Source: Massilia sp. R2A-15 | GTDB taxonomy: Bacteria; Pseudomonadota; Gammaproteobacteria; Burkholderiales; Burkholderiaceae_D | Direction: 5' to 3' | NCBI RefSeq assembly: GCF_030704305.1 | Contig: NZ_CP131935.1 | Location: 2,294,001-2,358,000, forward strand | DNA length: 64,000 bases | Part shown: positions 6,500 to 15,044 of the stretch, piece after piece | Numbering within the stretch: the stretch's first letter is position 1 | Layout: the number at the start of each line of letters is the position of its first letter | Translations under genes and position numbers: made by a program | Notes under the pieces: model-generated | Told to the model about the DNA's origin: nothing | The model's input: the letters and a program-made list of their open reading frames with translations, nothing else | Databases searched by the model: none

Positions 6500-9139
6500 G
6501 TGAAACCATTCACCCGCCGAGTCCTCGCCCTCTCCGTCGCCGCCGCTTTCGCCAGCGGCGCAGCCTGCGCCCAGGCGCCGCGCGCAGCCAACACCTACAT
6601 CACCCAGGCCGAAGCGGCCGCCCGTTCGGCGCGCGTATCGAACGTCGACTATGTGCTGGACTTCGCGCTGACCGGCAAGGAGTCGTTCTCCGGCACCAGC
6701 CGCATCAGCTTCGACCTGGCCGACAACAGCACGCCGCTGACCATCGACCTGGACAAGGCCACCATCGCCTCGCTCGAAGTGAACGGCAAGAAGCTCGCGC
6801 CGAACTACAACCAGTTCTTCATCACGCTGCAGCCGCAGGACCTGGTCAAGGGCCGCAACACGGTAGTGGTGAGCTACACGCGCCTGCACAGCACCAACGG
6901 CGAAGGCCTGCACCGCATGGTCGATCCGGTCGACGGCAAGGTCTACACCTATTCGCATTTCGAGCCGGCCGCCGCGCACCAGATGTTCGCCCTGTTCGAC
7001 CAGCCCGACCTGAAGGCCACCTTCCAGGTCAACGTGACCGCGCCAGCCGACTGGGTGGTGGTGTCGACCACGCGCGAAACCGCGGTGGCGCCCGACGCCG
7101 CCGGCAAGCGCTGGACCTTCCCGGCTTCGAAAAAGCTCAGCCCCTACAACTTCTCGCTGCACGCCGGCCCGTACAAGGTATGGGAAGACACCAGCGGCAA
7201 ATACCCGATGCGCCTGTTCGCGCGCCAGTCGGTGGCCGCGCAGATCCATCCGGCCGACTGGTTCAAGTACACCAAGCAGGGCCTGGCGTTCTTCGACGAA
7301 TACTTCGGCATTCCCTACCAGTGGGACAAGTACGACCAGCTGCTGGTGCCCGACTTCCTGTACGGCGCGATGGAAAACGCCGGCGCGGTGACCTTCGCCG
7401 AGCGCGGCTTCATGTACAAGGAAGAGATGACCGCGTCGCAGCGCCAGAACCTGGCCGCGGTGATCATGCACGAGATGGCGCACCAGTGGTTCGGCGACCT
7501 GGTGACGATGAAATGGTGGAACGGGCTGTGGCTGAACGAAAGCTTCGCGTCCTTCATGGGCACGCTGGCCACCGCCGAGGCGACCGAATTCAAGAACGCC
7601 TGGCAGTCGTTCTACTCCGGCGCCAAGCAAGGCGCCTACACCGCCGACCAGTCCCTCACCACGCACCCGATCGAAGTGCCGGTGCCGTCCACCGCCAACG
7701 CCTTCGACAACATCGACCAGATCACTTACGCGAAAGGCGCCTCGACCCTGATGCAGCTGCGCCACCTGCTCGGCGACGAAGTATTCCGCAAAGGCGTGCA
7801 CAACTACCTGGTCAAGTACGCCTTCAAGAACGCGAAGTTGGACGACTTCATCGGCAGCCTGGGCGAAGCGGCCGGGCGCGACCTCGGGCCGTGGACCCAG
7901 CAGTGGCTGTACCACGCAGGCGTGAACACCGTCGCCGCGAAGTACACCTGCTCGAAGGGCAAGATCGCCAGCTTCACGCTGCAGCAAAGCGCGCCGGGCG
8001 TCGCCCTGCCGACCCTGCGCGAGCAGCGCGTGCAGGTCGCCACCTTCAAGCTCGAAGGCGGAAAGATGGTCCTGCTGAAGAACGTTCCCACCACCTACAA
8101 GGGCGCCAGCACGCGCGTGCCTGAACTGGCCGGCAGCGCCTGCCCGGACCTGGTCTACCCGAACTATCAGGACTGGGGTTTCGCCAAGGTCCAGCTGGAC
8201 AAGCGCTCGTTCGCCACCGCGCAGGCGAGCCTGGGACAGGTTGACGACCCGCTGCTGCGCTCGATGCTGTGGCAAAGCCTTTGGGACGGCGTGCGCGACG
8301 GCCACTTGCCGCTCAATGAGTTCATCAAGACCGCGCTGGCCAATGCCGGCGCCGAGAAGGACTACACCCTGCTTGGCAAGGTGCTGGGCATGATGTCGAC
8401 CTCGAAGTACTACCTCGACGCGATGCACGCCAACGCCGCCTACACGCGCGCGACCACGCAGGCGATGGAAGACCAGGCCTGGGCCGGTGTCGAAGCGAAC
8501 AAGGGCGACAGCAACTTCCAGCGCCGCTGGTTCGGCCAGTACCTCGAAGTGGCAAGCAGCAAAGGCGCGCTGGATCGCCTCGCCGGCCTCCTCGACGGCA
8601 AGCTGAAAGTGGACGGCCTGGCGATCGGCCAGGATGTACGCTGGTCCATCATCGAACGCCTGAACCGCTTCGCCTACCCGGGCAGCGCCGAACTGGTGAC
8701 GGCCGAACTGGCGCGCGACAAGTCCGATACCGGCCAGTCGGCCGCGCTGGCCGCGACGGTGGCGCGTCCCGATCCGGCGGTCAAGGCCGAGTGGCTGGCC
8801 AAGGTGCACGACCTGAAGACCACGCTGCCGTTCTCGAAGGTGCGCGTCGCGATGAACAGCCTGTACCCGGCCGAACAGGGTGCCCTCAGCGAAGCGAGTG
8901 CGGCCGAGCGGCTGGCCAAACTGCCGGCGATCGACAAGGCGGCCGGACCGGTCTACATGCGCAGCTACGGCGAGCTGATTCCGGCGGGCTGTTCGCCGGC
9001 CAGCGTCAAGCGGCTGGAAACGGCGGTGGCGCAGTACAAGGACCTGTCGGCCGGCACCCGCCGCGCGCTGCTCACCACACACCAGGAGGACAAGCGCTGC
9101 GTAATGATCAAGCAGGCGATGACGGTGCCGAAGGACTGA
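6500..9139 (+). CDS. M1 family aminopeptidase (PepN-like), secreted
   Basis: An 879-residue zinc metallopeptidase. I chose the GTG at 6500: AAGGA lies just upstream and it yields a signal peptide (VKPFTRRVLALSVAAAFASG, cleavage after about residue 25), so the enzyme acts in the periplasm or outside. The exopeptidase motif GAMEN is at residues 289-293. The zinc site HEMAH (324-328) is followed by the second zinc ligand in LWLNESFA, 19 residues after the second His. The long alpha-helical C-terminal domain is present. Cytosolic PepN lacks a signal peptide, so this is a relative rather than PepN itself. A second M1 paralogue lies at 59595-62228. Confidence 0.9.
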   Translation: MKPFTRRVLALSVAAAFASGAACAQAPRAANTYITQAEAAARSARVSNVDYVLDFALTGKESFSGTSRISFDLADNSTPLTIDLDKATIASLEVNGKKLAPNYNQFFITLQPQDLVKGRNTVVVSYTRLHSTNGEGLHRMVDPVDGKVYTYSHFEPAAAHQMFALFDQPDLKATFQVNVTAPADWVVVSTTRETAVAPDAAGKRWTFPASKKLSPYNFSLHAGPYKVWEDTSGKYPMRLFARQSVAAQIHPADWFKYTKQGLAFFDEYFGIPYQWDKYDQLLVPDFLYGAMENAGAVTFAERGFMYKEEMTASQRQNLAAVIMHEMAHQWFGDLVTMKWWNGLWLNESFASFMGTLATAEATEFKNAWQSFYSGAKQGAYTADQSLTTHPIEVPVPSTANAFDNIDQITYAKGASTLMQLRHLLGDEVFRKGVHNYLVKYAFKNAKLDDFIGSLGEAAGRDLGPWTQQWLYHAGVNTVAAKYTCSKGKIASFTLQQSAPGVALPTLREQRVQVATFKLEGGKMVLLKNVPTTYKGASTRVPELAGSACPDLVYPNYQDWGFAKVQLDKRSFATAQASLGQVDDPLLRSMLWQSLWDGVRDGHLPLNEFIKTALANAGAEKDYTLLGKVLGMMSTSKYYLDAMHANAAYTRATTQAMEDQAWAGVEANKGDSNFQRRWFGQYLEVASSKGALDRLAGLLDGKLKVDGLAIGQDVRWSIIERLNRFAYPGSAELVTAELARDKSDTGQSAALAATVARPDPAVKAEWLAKVHDLKTTLPFSKVRVAMNSLYPAEQGALSEASAAERLAKLPAIDKAAGPVYMRSYGELIPAGCSPASVKRLETAVAQYKDLSAGTRRALLTTHQEDKRCVMIKQAMTVPKD

Positions 9140-9145
9140 CGAGTG

Positions 9146-9182
9146 AAAATGGGGTCTGGTCCTGCGGACCTGACCCCATTTT
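9146..9182. repeat. Family 1 palindromic repeat, copy 2, terminator-like
   Basis: The core at 9151-9177 is the same 27-base palindrome as copy 1. Here it is extended by AAAAT on the left and ATTTTT on the right, so the hairpin has a U-tract on both transcripts. It sits between converging stops at 9139 and 9187 and should act as a bidirectional intrinsic terminator. Confidence 0.8.
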
Positions 9183-9186
9183 TCAG

Positions 9187-10023
9187 TTAGCGCATATCGA
9201 GCGGCGTTGCGCGCCGCGGTGGAGGAAACGCAGCATCAAGTTCTGCGATGTCCTCGGCGTTCAGCACGATATCCAGCGCCGCGCGATTCTCGCGCACATG
9301 GCGCAAAGATACCGCTTTCGGAATCACCACCACGCCTTCCTGGTGCAGCAGCCACGCCAGCGCAATCTGCGCCGCGCTGGCGTTGTGACGTTCCGCCACC
9401 CGCATCAATCCCGGGGTGCCAAGCAGCGCGGCCTGCTCCGCCGCCGACGACTCCAGCGGCGAATACGCCATCAACGGCATCCCATGCTTGCGGCACCACG
9501 GCAGCAGGTCCCATTCCACGCCGCGCCGCGCCAGGTTGTACAGCACCTGGTTGACCGCCACGCCGGCGCCGGCCGCCTCGCGCATGTCGTCCACGTCGAA
9601 ATTGCTGACGCCATAATCGAGGATCTTGCCGGCCTTCCTGAGCGCCTCGAATCCTTCCAGCGTTTCGGCCAGCGGCACGGAGCCGCGCCAGTGCAGGAGG
9701 TACAGGTCGATATGGCCGGTGCCAAGGCGCGCCAGGCTGCGCTCGCACGCCGCCTGCACCGCGCGCCGCCCCGCATTGTGCGGATACACCTTGCTGACGA
9801 TGAAAGCCTGGTCGCGCCGCCCGGCCAGCGCCGCCGCCACAACTTCCTCGGCGCCGCCCTCGCCGTACATTTCGGCGGTATCGATCAGCGTCATGCCCAG
9901 GTCCATCCCGAGCCGCAGCGCATCGGCCTCCTGGCGCTTGCGGCCCGGATCCTCGCCCATGCCCCACGTGCCCTGCCCGAGCACGGGAATCGACCGGCCG
10001 GATGGCATTGCCAGGGTTCTCAT
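9187..10023 (-). CDS. Aldo/keto reductase
   Basis: A 278-residue NADPH-dependent oxidoreductase of the AKR superfamily. The catalytic tetrad is readable: Asp48 (LIDTAEMYG), Tyr53, Lys78 (IVSKVYP) and His111 (LYLLHWRG). GVSNFDVDDM and VVIPKAVSLRHVREN match the family's substrate and cofactor-binding segments. It resembles the 2,5-diketo-gluconate reductase type, but the natural carbonyl substrate is not determinable from sequence. It begins 18 bases after the stop of arsC on the same strand, so the two probably share a transcript, and it ends against a bidirectional terminator. Confidence 0.88.
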   Translation of the reverse strand: MRTLAMPSGRSIPVLGQGTWGMGEDPGRKRQEADALRLGMDLGMTLIDTAEMYGEGGAEEVVAAALAGRRDQAFIVSKVYPHNAGRRAVQAACERSLARLGTGHIDLYLLHWRGSVPLAETLEGFEALRKAGKILDYGVSNFDVDDMREAAGAGVAVNQVLYNLARRGVEWDLLPWCRKHGMPLMAYSPLESSAAEQAALLGTPGLMRVAERHNASAAQIALAWLLHQEGVVVIPKAVSLRHVRENRAALDIVLNAEDIAELDAAFPPPRRATPLDMR

Positions 10024-10041
10024 CGGCGCAGGTCCTGGCGG

Positions 10042-10464
10042 CTAGCGCGCGATGCGCCGGCCGTGTTCGTCGATCACCTGCTCACCGTTTTCCTTGGTGA
10101 AGGCGCCTTGCTGCGGCGGCAGGATATCGAGCACCAGCTCCGCCGGCCGGCACAGGCGCACGCCCTGCGCGCTGACCACGAACGGCCGCTCGATCAGCGC
10201 CGGATGCGCCAGCATCGCGTCGATCAGCGCGTCGTCGTCGAGCGCCGGATCATCCAGTCCCAGCTCCTGGTACGCCGCTTCCTTGGTGCGGATCACGTCG
10301 CGCACGGACAGGCCGGCGGCGGCCGTCATCGCCTTGAGCAGCGCGTGCGAAGGCGGATGGGCCAGGTAGTCGATGATGGTCGGCTCGACGCCGGCATTGC
10401 GGATCAGGCCCAGCGTGTTGCGCGACGTGCCGCAGCGGGCGTTGTGATAAATCGTAATGTCCAT
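10042..10464 (-). CDS. arsC: Arsenate reductase, glutaredoxin-dependent
   Basis: A 140-residue cytoplasmic enzyme that reduces arsenate to arsenite. The catalytic Cys11 lies in YHNARCGTSRNTL, as in plasmid R773 ArsC. The three arginines that bind oxyanion have counterparts: RTKEA (the Arg60 region), ERPFV (Arg94) and RLCRPAE (Arg107). The ending KENGEQVIDEHGRRI also follows that protein. No arsenite exporter (ArsB or Acr3) is adjacent. It could therefore be one of the housekeeping YfgD/ArsC-like reductases, although the active-site context is the true arsenate type. Confidence 0.88.
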   Translation of the reverse strand: MDITIYHNARCGTSRNTLGLIRNAGVEPTIIDYLAHPPSHALLKAMTAAAGLSVRDVIRTKEAAYQELGLDDPALDDDALIDAMLAHPALIERPFVVSAQGVRLCRPAELVLDILPPQQGAFTKENGEQVIDEHGRRIAR

Positions 10465-10655
10465 GGAAATCCTGTTGGTTTAACCAAGGCATGATACAAG
10501 CAGCGCGCGCCACACTGCCACCTTTTTTGCTTGTCTCCCCCGTCCCGTCCGCTATAAAATGCGATGCGCAATTTTCCCCATTGCAATTGTTTTAACGCAT
10601 AGCCGGAAAATGGCACAATGCTCAGAACCTGCTGGACAGGCCGACGGAGAGAAAC

Positions 10656-11294
10656 ATGGACCAATACCAGCTGCAAGCTGCAACACTTCCCACCCTGGGC
10701 CAGCGGATATCGCTGCGGCTGCTCAATCTGTTCGGCTGGCGCGTGCGCTTCAAGCCGCTGCCCGGCCCGCACGGCGTCGCCGTGGTGTACCCGCACACCT
10801 CGAACTGGGACTTCATCGTCGGCCTGCTGGCCAAGTGGGCCGTCGGCCTGCCCTTCCGCTGGCTCGGCAAGGAATCGCTGTTCAAGGGCGTGATGGGCGT
10901 GGCGATGCGCCACTGGGGCGGCATGGCGGTCGAACGCGACAACGCCACCGGCGCCACCCAGCGCCTGGCCGACACCATGAACGCGGCCGACTGGTGCTGG
11001 ATCGCGCTGGCGCCGGAAGGCACGCGCAGCTACCGGCCGCACTGGCGCAGCGGCTTCTATCACCTGGCCGTCGCCGCCAAGGTGCCGCTGCTGATCGTCT
11101 ACATCGATTATCCGAACAAGGAACTGTCGGTGGTCGACACGATCGACCTGACCGGCGACCAGGAGCGCGACATGGCCGCCGTCGCCGCCGCGTTCAAGGG
11201 CCACCACGGCCTGCATCCCGAACTCGAAGCGCCGATCGTGCTGGCGCCGCCGCGCGAAAAGGGTATGACCCCGCGGGGTCAGACCCAGGTTTGA
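10656..11294 (+). CDS. 1-acyl-sn-glycerol-3-phosphate acyltransferase family protein
   Basis: A 212-residue PlsC-domain protein. The acceptor/catalytic HX4D motif appears as HTSNWD at about residues 47-52, and the second signature as APEGTRS at about 122-128. It starts at an ATG preceded by GGAGAG. These enzymes transfer acyl chains to lysophosphatidic acid or related acceptors at the inner membrane. The short length and the missing N-terminal helix place it with the DUF-like small PlsC proteins rather than with PlsC itself. The last ten codons are encoded by a family 1 palindrome variant, so the C-terminus GMTPRGQTQV is repeat-derived. Confidence 0.82.
   Translation: MDQYQLQAATLPTLGQRISLRLLNLFGWRVRFKPLPGPHGVAVVYPHTSNWDFIVGLLAKWAVGLPFRWLGKESLFKGVMGVAMRHWGGMAVERDNATGATQRLADTMNAADWCWIALAPEGTRSYRPHWRSGFYHLAVAAKVPLLIVYIDYPNKELSVVDTIDLTGDQERDMAAVAAAFKGHHGLHPELEAPIVLAPPREKGMTPRGQTQV
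11261..11286. repeat. Family 1 palindromic repeat variant inside a CDS end
   Basis: TGACCCCGCGGGGTCA is a perfect 16-base palindrome flanked by GGGTA and GACCC. It is a diverged form of the GGGGTC palindrome and lies within the last codons of the acyltransferase, 18 bases before the converging VOC gene stop. Confidence 0.65.
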
Positions 11295-11304
11295 CGGGCG
11301 GCAC

Positions 11305-11661
11305 TCAGGACTGGCAGAAGCGCAGGCGGTTGCCGGAGGGGTCGTCGATCTGCATCACCGTGCCCCAGTCCTGCTGCTGGAGCCCCGGGCGCGCGTGGCG
11401 ATAGTGCTTCGCATTGAGTTCCGCGTGCAGCGCGGCGATGTCGTCGATGCGGATGAAGACGGTCGCGCCGGGCGCCGCGTCGCCGTAATGCTCGGAGATA
11501 TGCAGCACCAGGCCGGATCGCTCGACCTCCATGTACAGCGGCGTGCCAGGCTCGAAGCGGTGTTCCCAGTTCACCTTGAAGCCCATGAAGTCGATGTACA
11601 ACTCGCGCGTGTGCTGCTCCGAAAAGCTGCGCAAGACCGGGATGCCCGGCGAGAGTTTCAT
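11305..11661 (-). CDS. Glyoxalase/bleomycin-resistance (VOC) superfamily protein
   Basis: A 118-residue single-domain protein. The opening SPGIPVLRSFSEQ, the segment LYIDFMGFKVNWEHRFEPG, VLHISEHYGDA and the ending MQIDDPSGNRLRF match the bleomycin-binding-protein-like branch of the vicinal oxygen chelate fold. That branch generally lacks a full metal site and binds ligands as a dimer. Drug binding is not demonstrated. Its start codon overlaps the stop of a 49-residue membrane protein gene (ATGA), so translation is probably coupled to it. Confidence 0.85.
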   Translation of the reverse strand: MKLSPGIPVLRSFSEQHTRELYIDFMGFKVNWEHRFEPGTPLYMEVERSGLVLHISEHYGDAAPGATVFIRIDDIAALHAELNAKHYRHARPGLQQQDWGTVMQIDDPSGNRLRFCQS

Positions 11662-11807
11662 TTCAAGTGCTTGCGCCGGACGATCCGCATCCAGAAGGCC
11701 CCTTCGAAGACCATGCCAAGCACGAGGAACACAGGCGCGGCGGCACTGCCCTGCGAGTAGAACAGGATCGCGGCCAGCAGGCAGGCGATGGTGATCAGGT
11801 GACGCAT
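11658..11807 (-). CDS. Small membrane protein coupled to the VOC gene
   Basis: A 49-residue protein too short for a standard ORF list. It starts MRHLITIACLLAAILFYSQG, a hydrophobic segment, and has a second hydrophobic stretch AAAPVFLVLGMVFEGAFW before a basic tail RIVRRKHLK, so two short helices or one hairpin are likely. Its TGA overlaps the VOC gene's ATG by the classic ATGA arrangement, which is the main reason to believe it. No family recognised. Confidence 0.6.
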   Translation of the reverse strand: MRHLITIACLLAAILFYSQGSAAAPVFLVLGMVFEGAFWMRIVRRKHLK

Positions 11808-11865
11808 GGTGACGACTCTCCGTGGATTTTGTACCCTGTAACGATGCCACAGCCGCCGCGTGCTG

Positions 11866-13503
11866 TCACGCTTTTCCCGCCAGCTCGTCCCAGGCCATTG
11901 CGGTGCTGAGGTAGATTTTCCCGTTCAGCCGCGCCAGCAGGTCGCTGGCGTTCAGCCGATCCATCACCGGCCCTTTCACTTCGGCCAGGTGCAGGCCGAT
12001 GCCGCGATGGCGCAGCATCTGGTTCAGCTCCGTCAGGCCGAACAGCGCCGACGTGTCGATCGCGTTCACCGCCGACAGCACCAGCACCAAGTCGCGCGTG
12101 GCCGGGCGCGCCGCCAGTTCTTCCTCGATGCGCTGGTTGACCGCTTCAACGTTACCGAAGAATAGGCCGGCGTCGATCCGCAGCAGCAGCAAGCCGGGCG
12201 CGGTGCCGCCGCTATGGCGCTCGATATTGCGGAAATGCTCGGTGCCGGCGATCCGTCCCAACACCGCGATGTGCGGACGGCTGGCGCGCCAGATCAGGGT
12301 TCCCATCGACAGCACCACGCCAATCACGACGCCCGCCTCGACACCCATCGCCAGCACGCCGGCGGCGGTGGCGACCAGCGCGAGCGCGTCGCCGCGGTCG
12401 TAGCGCAGCGCCGTGCGCAAGGTGTCCAGCTCCAGCATCCCGAGCACGGCGACGATGATGGTGGCGGCCAGCGTCGGCAGCGGCAGCAGCGCCAGCCAGC
12501 CGGTCGGCGCCACCAGCGCGATCGCCAGCAGCGCCGCCGTGATGACGGAGGCCAGCGGCGTATTGGCGCCGGCCGAGAAATTGACCGCGGAGCGCGACAT
12601 GCTGCCGGTGACCGGGAAGCCGCCCGACAGCGCGCTGCCTATGTTGGCGGCGCCCAGCCCGATCAGCTCGAAATTGCTGTGCAGTTTCTCCTGCCGCTTG
12701 AGCGCCAGCGCCTGCGCCGCCGACATGCTGATCAGGAAAATCATGAAGCCGATCAGCAGCGCCGGCTGCAGCAAGGAGCGCCAGTGGGCGTTGGAGATGG
12801 CCATGTTCAGGCGCGGCAGGCCGGCCGGCACCGCGCCGGTGGTGCGCACATTCAAATCAAGCCACGCCACCAGCACGGTCGCGCCGATCACCACCGCCAT
12901 CGGCGCCAGCCGCGCACCGATGTCGGCGGCCGCCGGGTTCATTCCGGCGAGGCGCAGGAGCGGCGCCAGGTAGGCGCGCGCCAGCAGCAGCAAGGCCAGC
13001 GAAGCGCCGCCCAGCATCAGGCTCGGGACATGGAAGCGCGGCAGATCGGCGCCCGCCAGCGTCGACACCTGGCCCCAGGCGATGACGATGGCCGAGCCGA
13101 TGGTGAACCCGCTCATCACGGGACGCGAGAAAAAGTTGGCGAGAAAGCCGATGCGCAGCAGGCCGCAGGCCAGCAGCACGACGCCCGACAGCAGCGCCAG
13201 TTGCGCCGCCAGCACGGTGTACAGGCCGGAGCCCGCGACAGCGAGCGGCCCGAGCGCGGCGGCCGTCATCAGCGAAATGATCGCCATGGGGCCGACCGAT
13301 TGCGTCATGCTGGTGCCGAACACGGCGTAGATCAACGGCGGCAGGATGCTGGCGTAGATGCCGGCGACCGGCGGAACTCCGGCCACCATCGCATACGCCA
13401 TCCCCTGCGGGATCATCATCATCGCGACCACGATGCCGGCGCTGATGTCGCCCGCCAGCAGGCCGCGCCGGTACTGCTTCAGCCATCCAAGCATCGGCGT
13501 CAC
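11866..13503 (-). CDS. SulP-family inorganic anion transporter with STAS domain
   Basis: A 545-residue inner-membrane protein. It begins with a cytoplasmic stretch LGWLKQYRRGLLAGDISAGI, followed by AGIYASILPPLIYAVFGTS and QSVGPMA, the hallmark of SLC26/SulP carriers. About twelve to fourteen hydrophobic segments follow, then a STAS domain from about residue 430 to the end (LVLSAVNAIDTSALFGLTEL). Likely substrates are sulfate, bicarbonate or dicarboxylates; sequence alone does not decide. It starts at a GTG that overlaps the stop of the upstream diguanylate cyclase (GTGA), so the two are translationally coupled. Confidence 0.88.
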   Translation of the reverse strand: MTPMLGWLKQYRRGLLAGDISAGIVVAMMMIPQGMAYAMVAGVPPVAGIYASILPPLIYAVFGTSMTQSVGPMAIISLMTAAALGPLAVAGSGLYTVLAAQLALLSGVVLLACGLLRIGFLANFFSRPVMSGFTIGSAIVIAWGQVSTLAGADLPRFHVPSLMLGGASLALLLLARAYLAPLLRLAGMNPAAADIGARLAPMAVVIGATVLVAWLDLNVRTTGAVPAGLPRLNMAISNAHWRSLLQPALLIGFMIFLISMSAAQALALKRQEKLHSNFELIGLGAANIGSALSGGFPVTGSMSRSAVNFSAGANTPLASVITAALLAIALVAPTGWLALLPLPTLAATIIVAVLGMLELDTLRTALRYDRGDALALVATAAGVLAMGVEAGVVIGVVLSMGTLIWRASRPHIAVLGRIAGTEHFRNIERHSGGTAPGLLLLRIDAGLFFGNVEAVNQRIEEELAARPATRDLVLVLSAVNAIDTSALFGLTELNQMLRHRGIGLHLAEVKGPVMDRLNASDLLARLNGKIYLSTAMAWDELAGKA

Positions 13504-14903
13504 TGCATGGCCAGTTCGACGCAGTTGCGTCCCGCGCGCTTGGCCCGCTTCAATGCCGCGGCAACGCGCTGCATCAGCGAATCGGCGCTTTCCTCTTCGC
13601 CCGCCTGGGCCACGGCAAGGCTGATGGTCAGCCGGTCGCAGCCCGGGAACACGGTCGCCTCGATCTCCATGCGGATTTTTTCCGCCACCTTCAGGCCGTC
13701 GATCGCGCTGGTGTGGGCCGCGACGATCTGGAATTCGTCGCCGCCGCTGCGCGCCAGCAGGTCGCTGCCGCGCAGCGCCGCGCGCACCGCGTCGGCCAGG
13801 ATGCGCAGCACGGCGTCGCCCGTCGGATGGCCGTAGCGGTCGTTGATGGCCTTGAAATGGTCCACGTCGAACCCGATCAGCGCGAGAGGCGTCTTGTAGC
13901 GGCGGGCGCGCTTGATTTCCTGCTCGAGCAGCGCTTCGCCGTGGCGGCGGTTGGCGACGCCGGTCAGCGCATCCGTGGTGGCCAGGCTGGTCACGCGCGC
14001 CAGCAGCAGTTCGGTGTCGCGCGCCATGCCGGCCATCCGCAGGCCAAGGCCGGCCAGCTGCGCCAGTTCGGCCAGCGCGGCGAGCGAGTCGGGGGAAAGC
14101 TGGCGCGGCTGCGCGAACATCAGCGAGATGCTGCCTTGCGGCGCGCCGGGGCCGCGCGACGGGATCGGCGCCGCCGCCACCATGGCGGCGCCCATGTCGT
14201 GCAAAGCGACCGCCAGTTCGGGATCGCCGGCCTTCTCCGGCGCGTCCAGCAGCACCAGTTCGCCGCTCGCCGCGGCGCTAAATCCGGGAAAGCCGCGGCC
14301 GGCGCGCTCGATGTCGATACCCGCCGGCGAGTGCTGCGCCGCCAGCGTAACGTCGCCCGATTCGCTGGCGGTGAACATCGCCGCATGCACCACGCCGGGC
14401 CACGCAGCAAGCACCGCGCAGATGCCGGGCGCCAGCTCGGCGATGTCGTCGATGCCGGCCACGGCCCGCAAAACGCCCTCGCGCACGCCGCGCAGCGCGT
14501 CGGACCTGGCGTCAGCGTTGGCGCCCGGCGCCCCGATCCGCTGAGTGAGCGCGGCGTCGGCGATCGGGCCGATCGCATAATCGACCGGACCGCACGCCAT
14601 CAGGTCGGACAGCCAGCCAGCCGCATCGAACGGACACACCAGCAGCACCGGCGCGCCCTTGCGGCTTCGCACCAGCTCCTCCAGCGCGGCGCGGTCAAGG
14701 CTGCGGTCGAAGCGATCGAGGTCGATCACCAGCAGGTCGACCTGCTCGTGCGCGAGGATGTGCGCGGCCTGCGCCGCGTCTTCGGCGACGAACAGGCGGC
14801 CGAACTGGTTTCCGCACGCCGCCTGGAACTCCACCCGGCGCTCGGCGGCCAGGTGCAGGAACAAGCCGACTGGCTGGGTGCGGGCATCGGCCTGCTGCGA
14901 CAT
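13500..14903 (-). CDS. Diguanylate cyclase with N-terminal receiver-like and GAF-like regions
   Basis: A 467-residue soluble protein. The ATG at 14901-14903 follows GAGGAGAAAG. Residues 1-120 resemble a receiver fold (LLVIDLDRF could hold the acceptor Asp), and residues about 140-300 look like a GAF sensor. The C-terminal 170 residues are a GGDEF domain with intact active site GGDEF, preceded at the right spacing by an RxxD inhibitory site (RGSDLLARSGGDEF). It should make c-di-GMP and be subject to product inhibition. Its stop overlaps the GTG start of the SulP gene, an unusual coupling of a cyclase to an anion carrier. Confidence 0.88.
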   Translation of the reverse strand: MSQQADARTQPVGLFLHLAAERRVEFQAACGNQFGRLFVAEDAAQAAHILAHEQVDLLVIDLDRFDRSLDRAALEELVRSRKGAPVLLVCPFDAAGWLSDLMACGPVDYAIGPIADAALTQRIGAPGANADARSDALRGVREGVLRAVAGIDDIAELAPGICAVLAAWPGVVHAAMFTASESGDVTLAAQHSPAGIDIERAGRGFPGFSAAASGELVLLDAPEKAGDPELAVALHDMGAAMVAAAPIPSRGPGAPQGSISLMFAQPRQLSPDSLAALAELAQLAGLGLRMAGMARDTELLLARVTSLATTDALTGVANRRHGEALLEQEIKRARRYKTPLALIGFDVDHFKAINDRYGHPTGDAVLRILADAVRAALRGSDLLARSGGDEFQIVAAHTSAIDGLKVAEKIRMEIEATVFPGCDRLTISLAVAQAGEEESADSLMQRVAAALKRAKRAGRNCVELAMQ

Positions 14904-15044
14904 ACTTTCTCCTCGAAAACGGTAGCCCGTAGTTTGCCATAAAGCACCCGTCGCGGATACCCGCACTGCGCTATATGTGTGGAAGCGCACCGAGTCGAGG
15001 CCCCGCGCCGGCGCATACTAAAACGACCACGAAGGGAGCGACCA

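Noticed and set aside
6422..9082. 886-codon frame opposite the first M1 aminopeptidase
   Set aside because: A GC-driven shadow; the sense frame has signal peptide, GAMEN and zinc motif.
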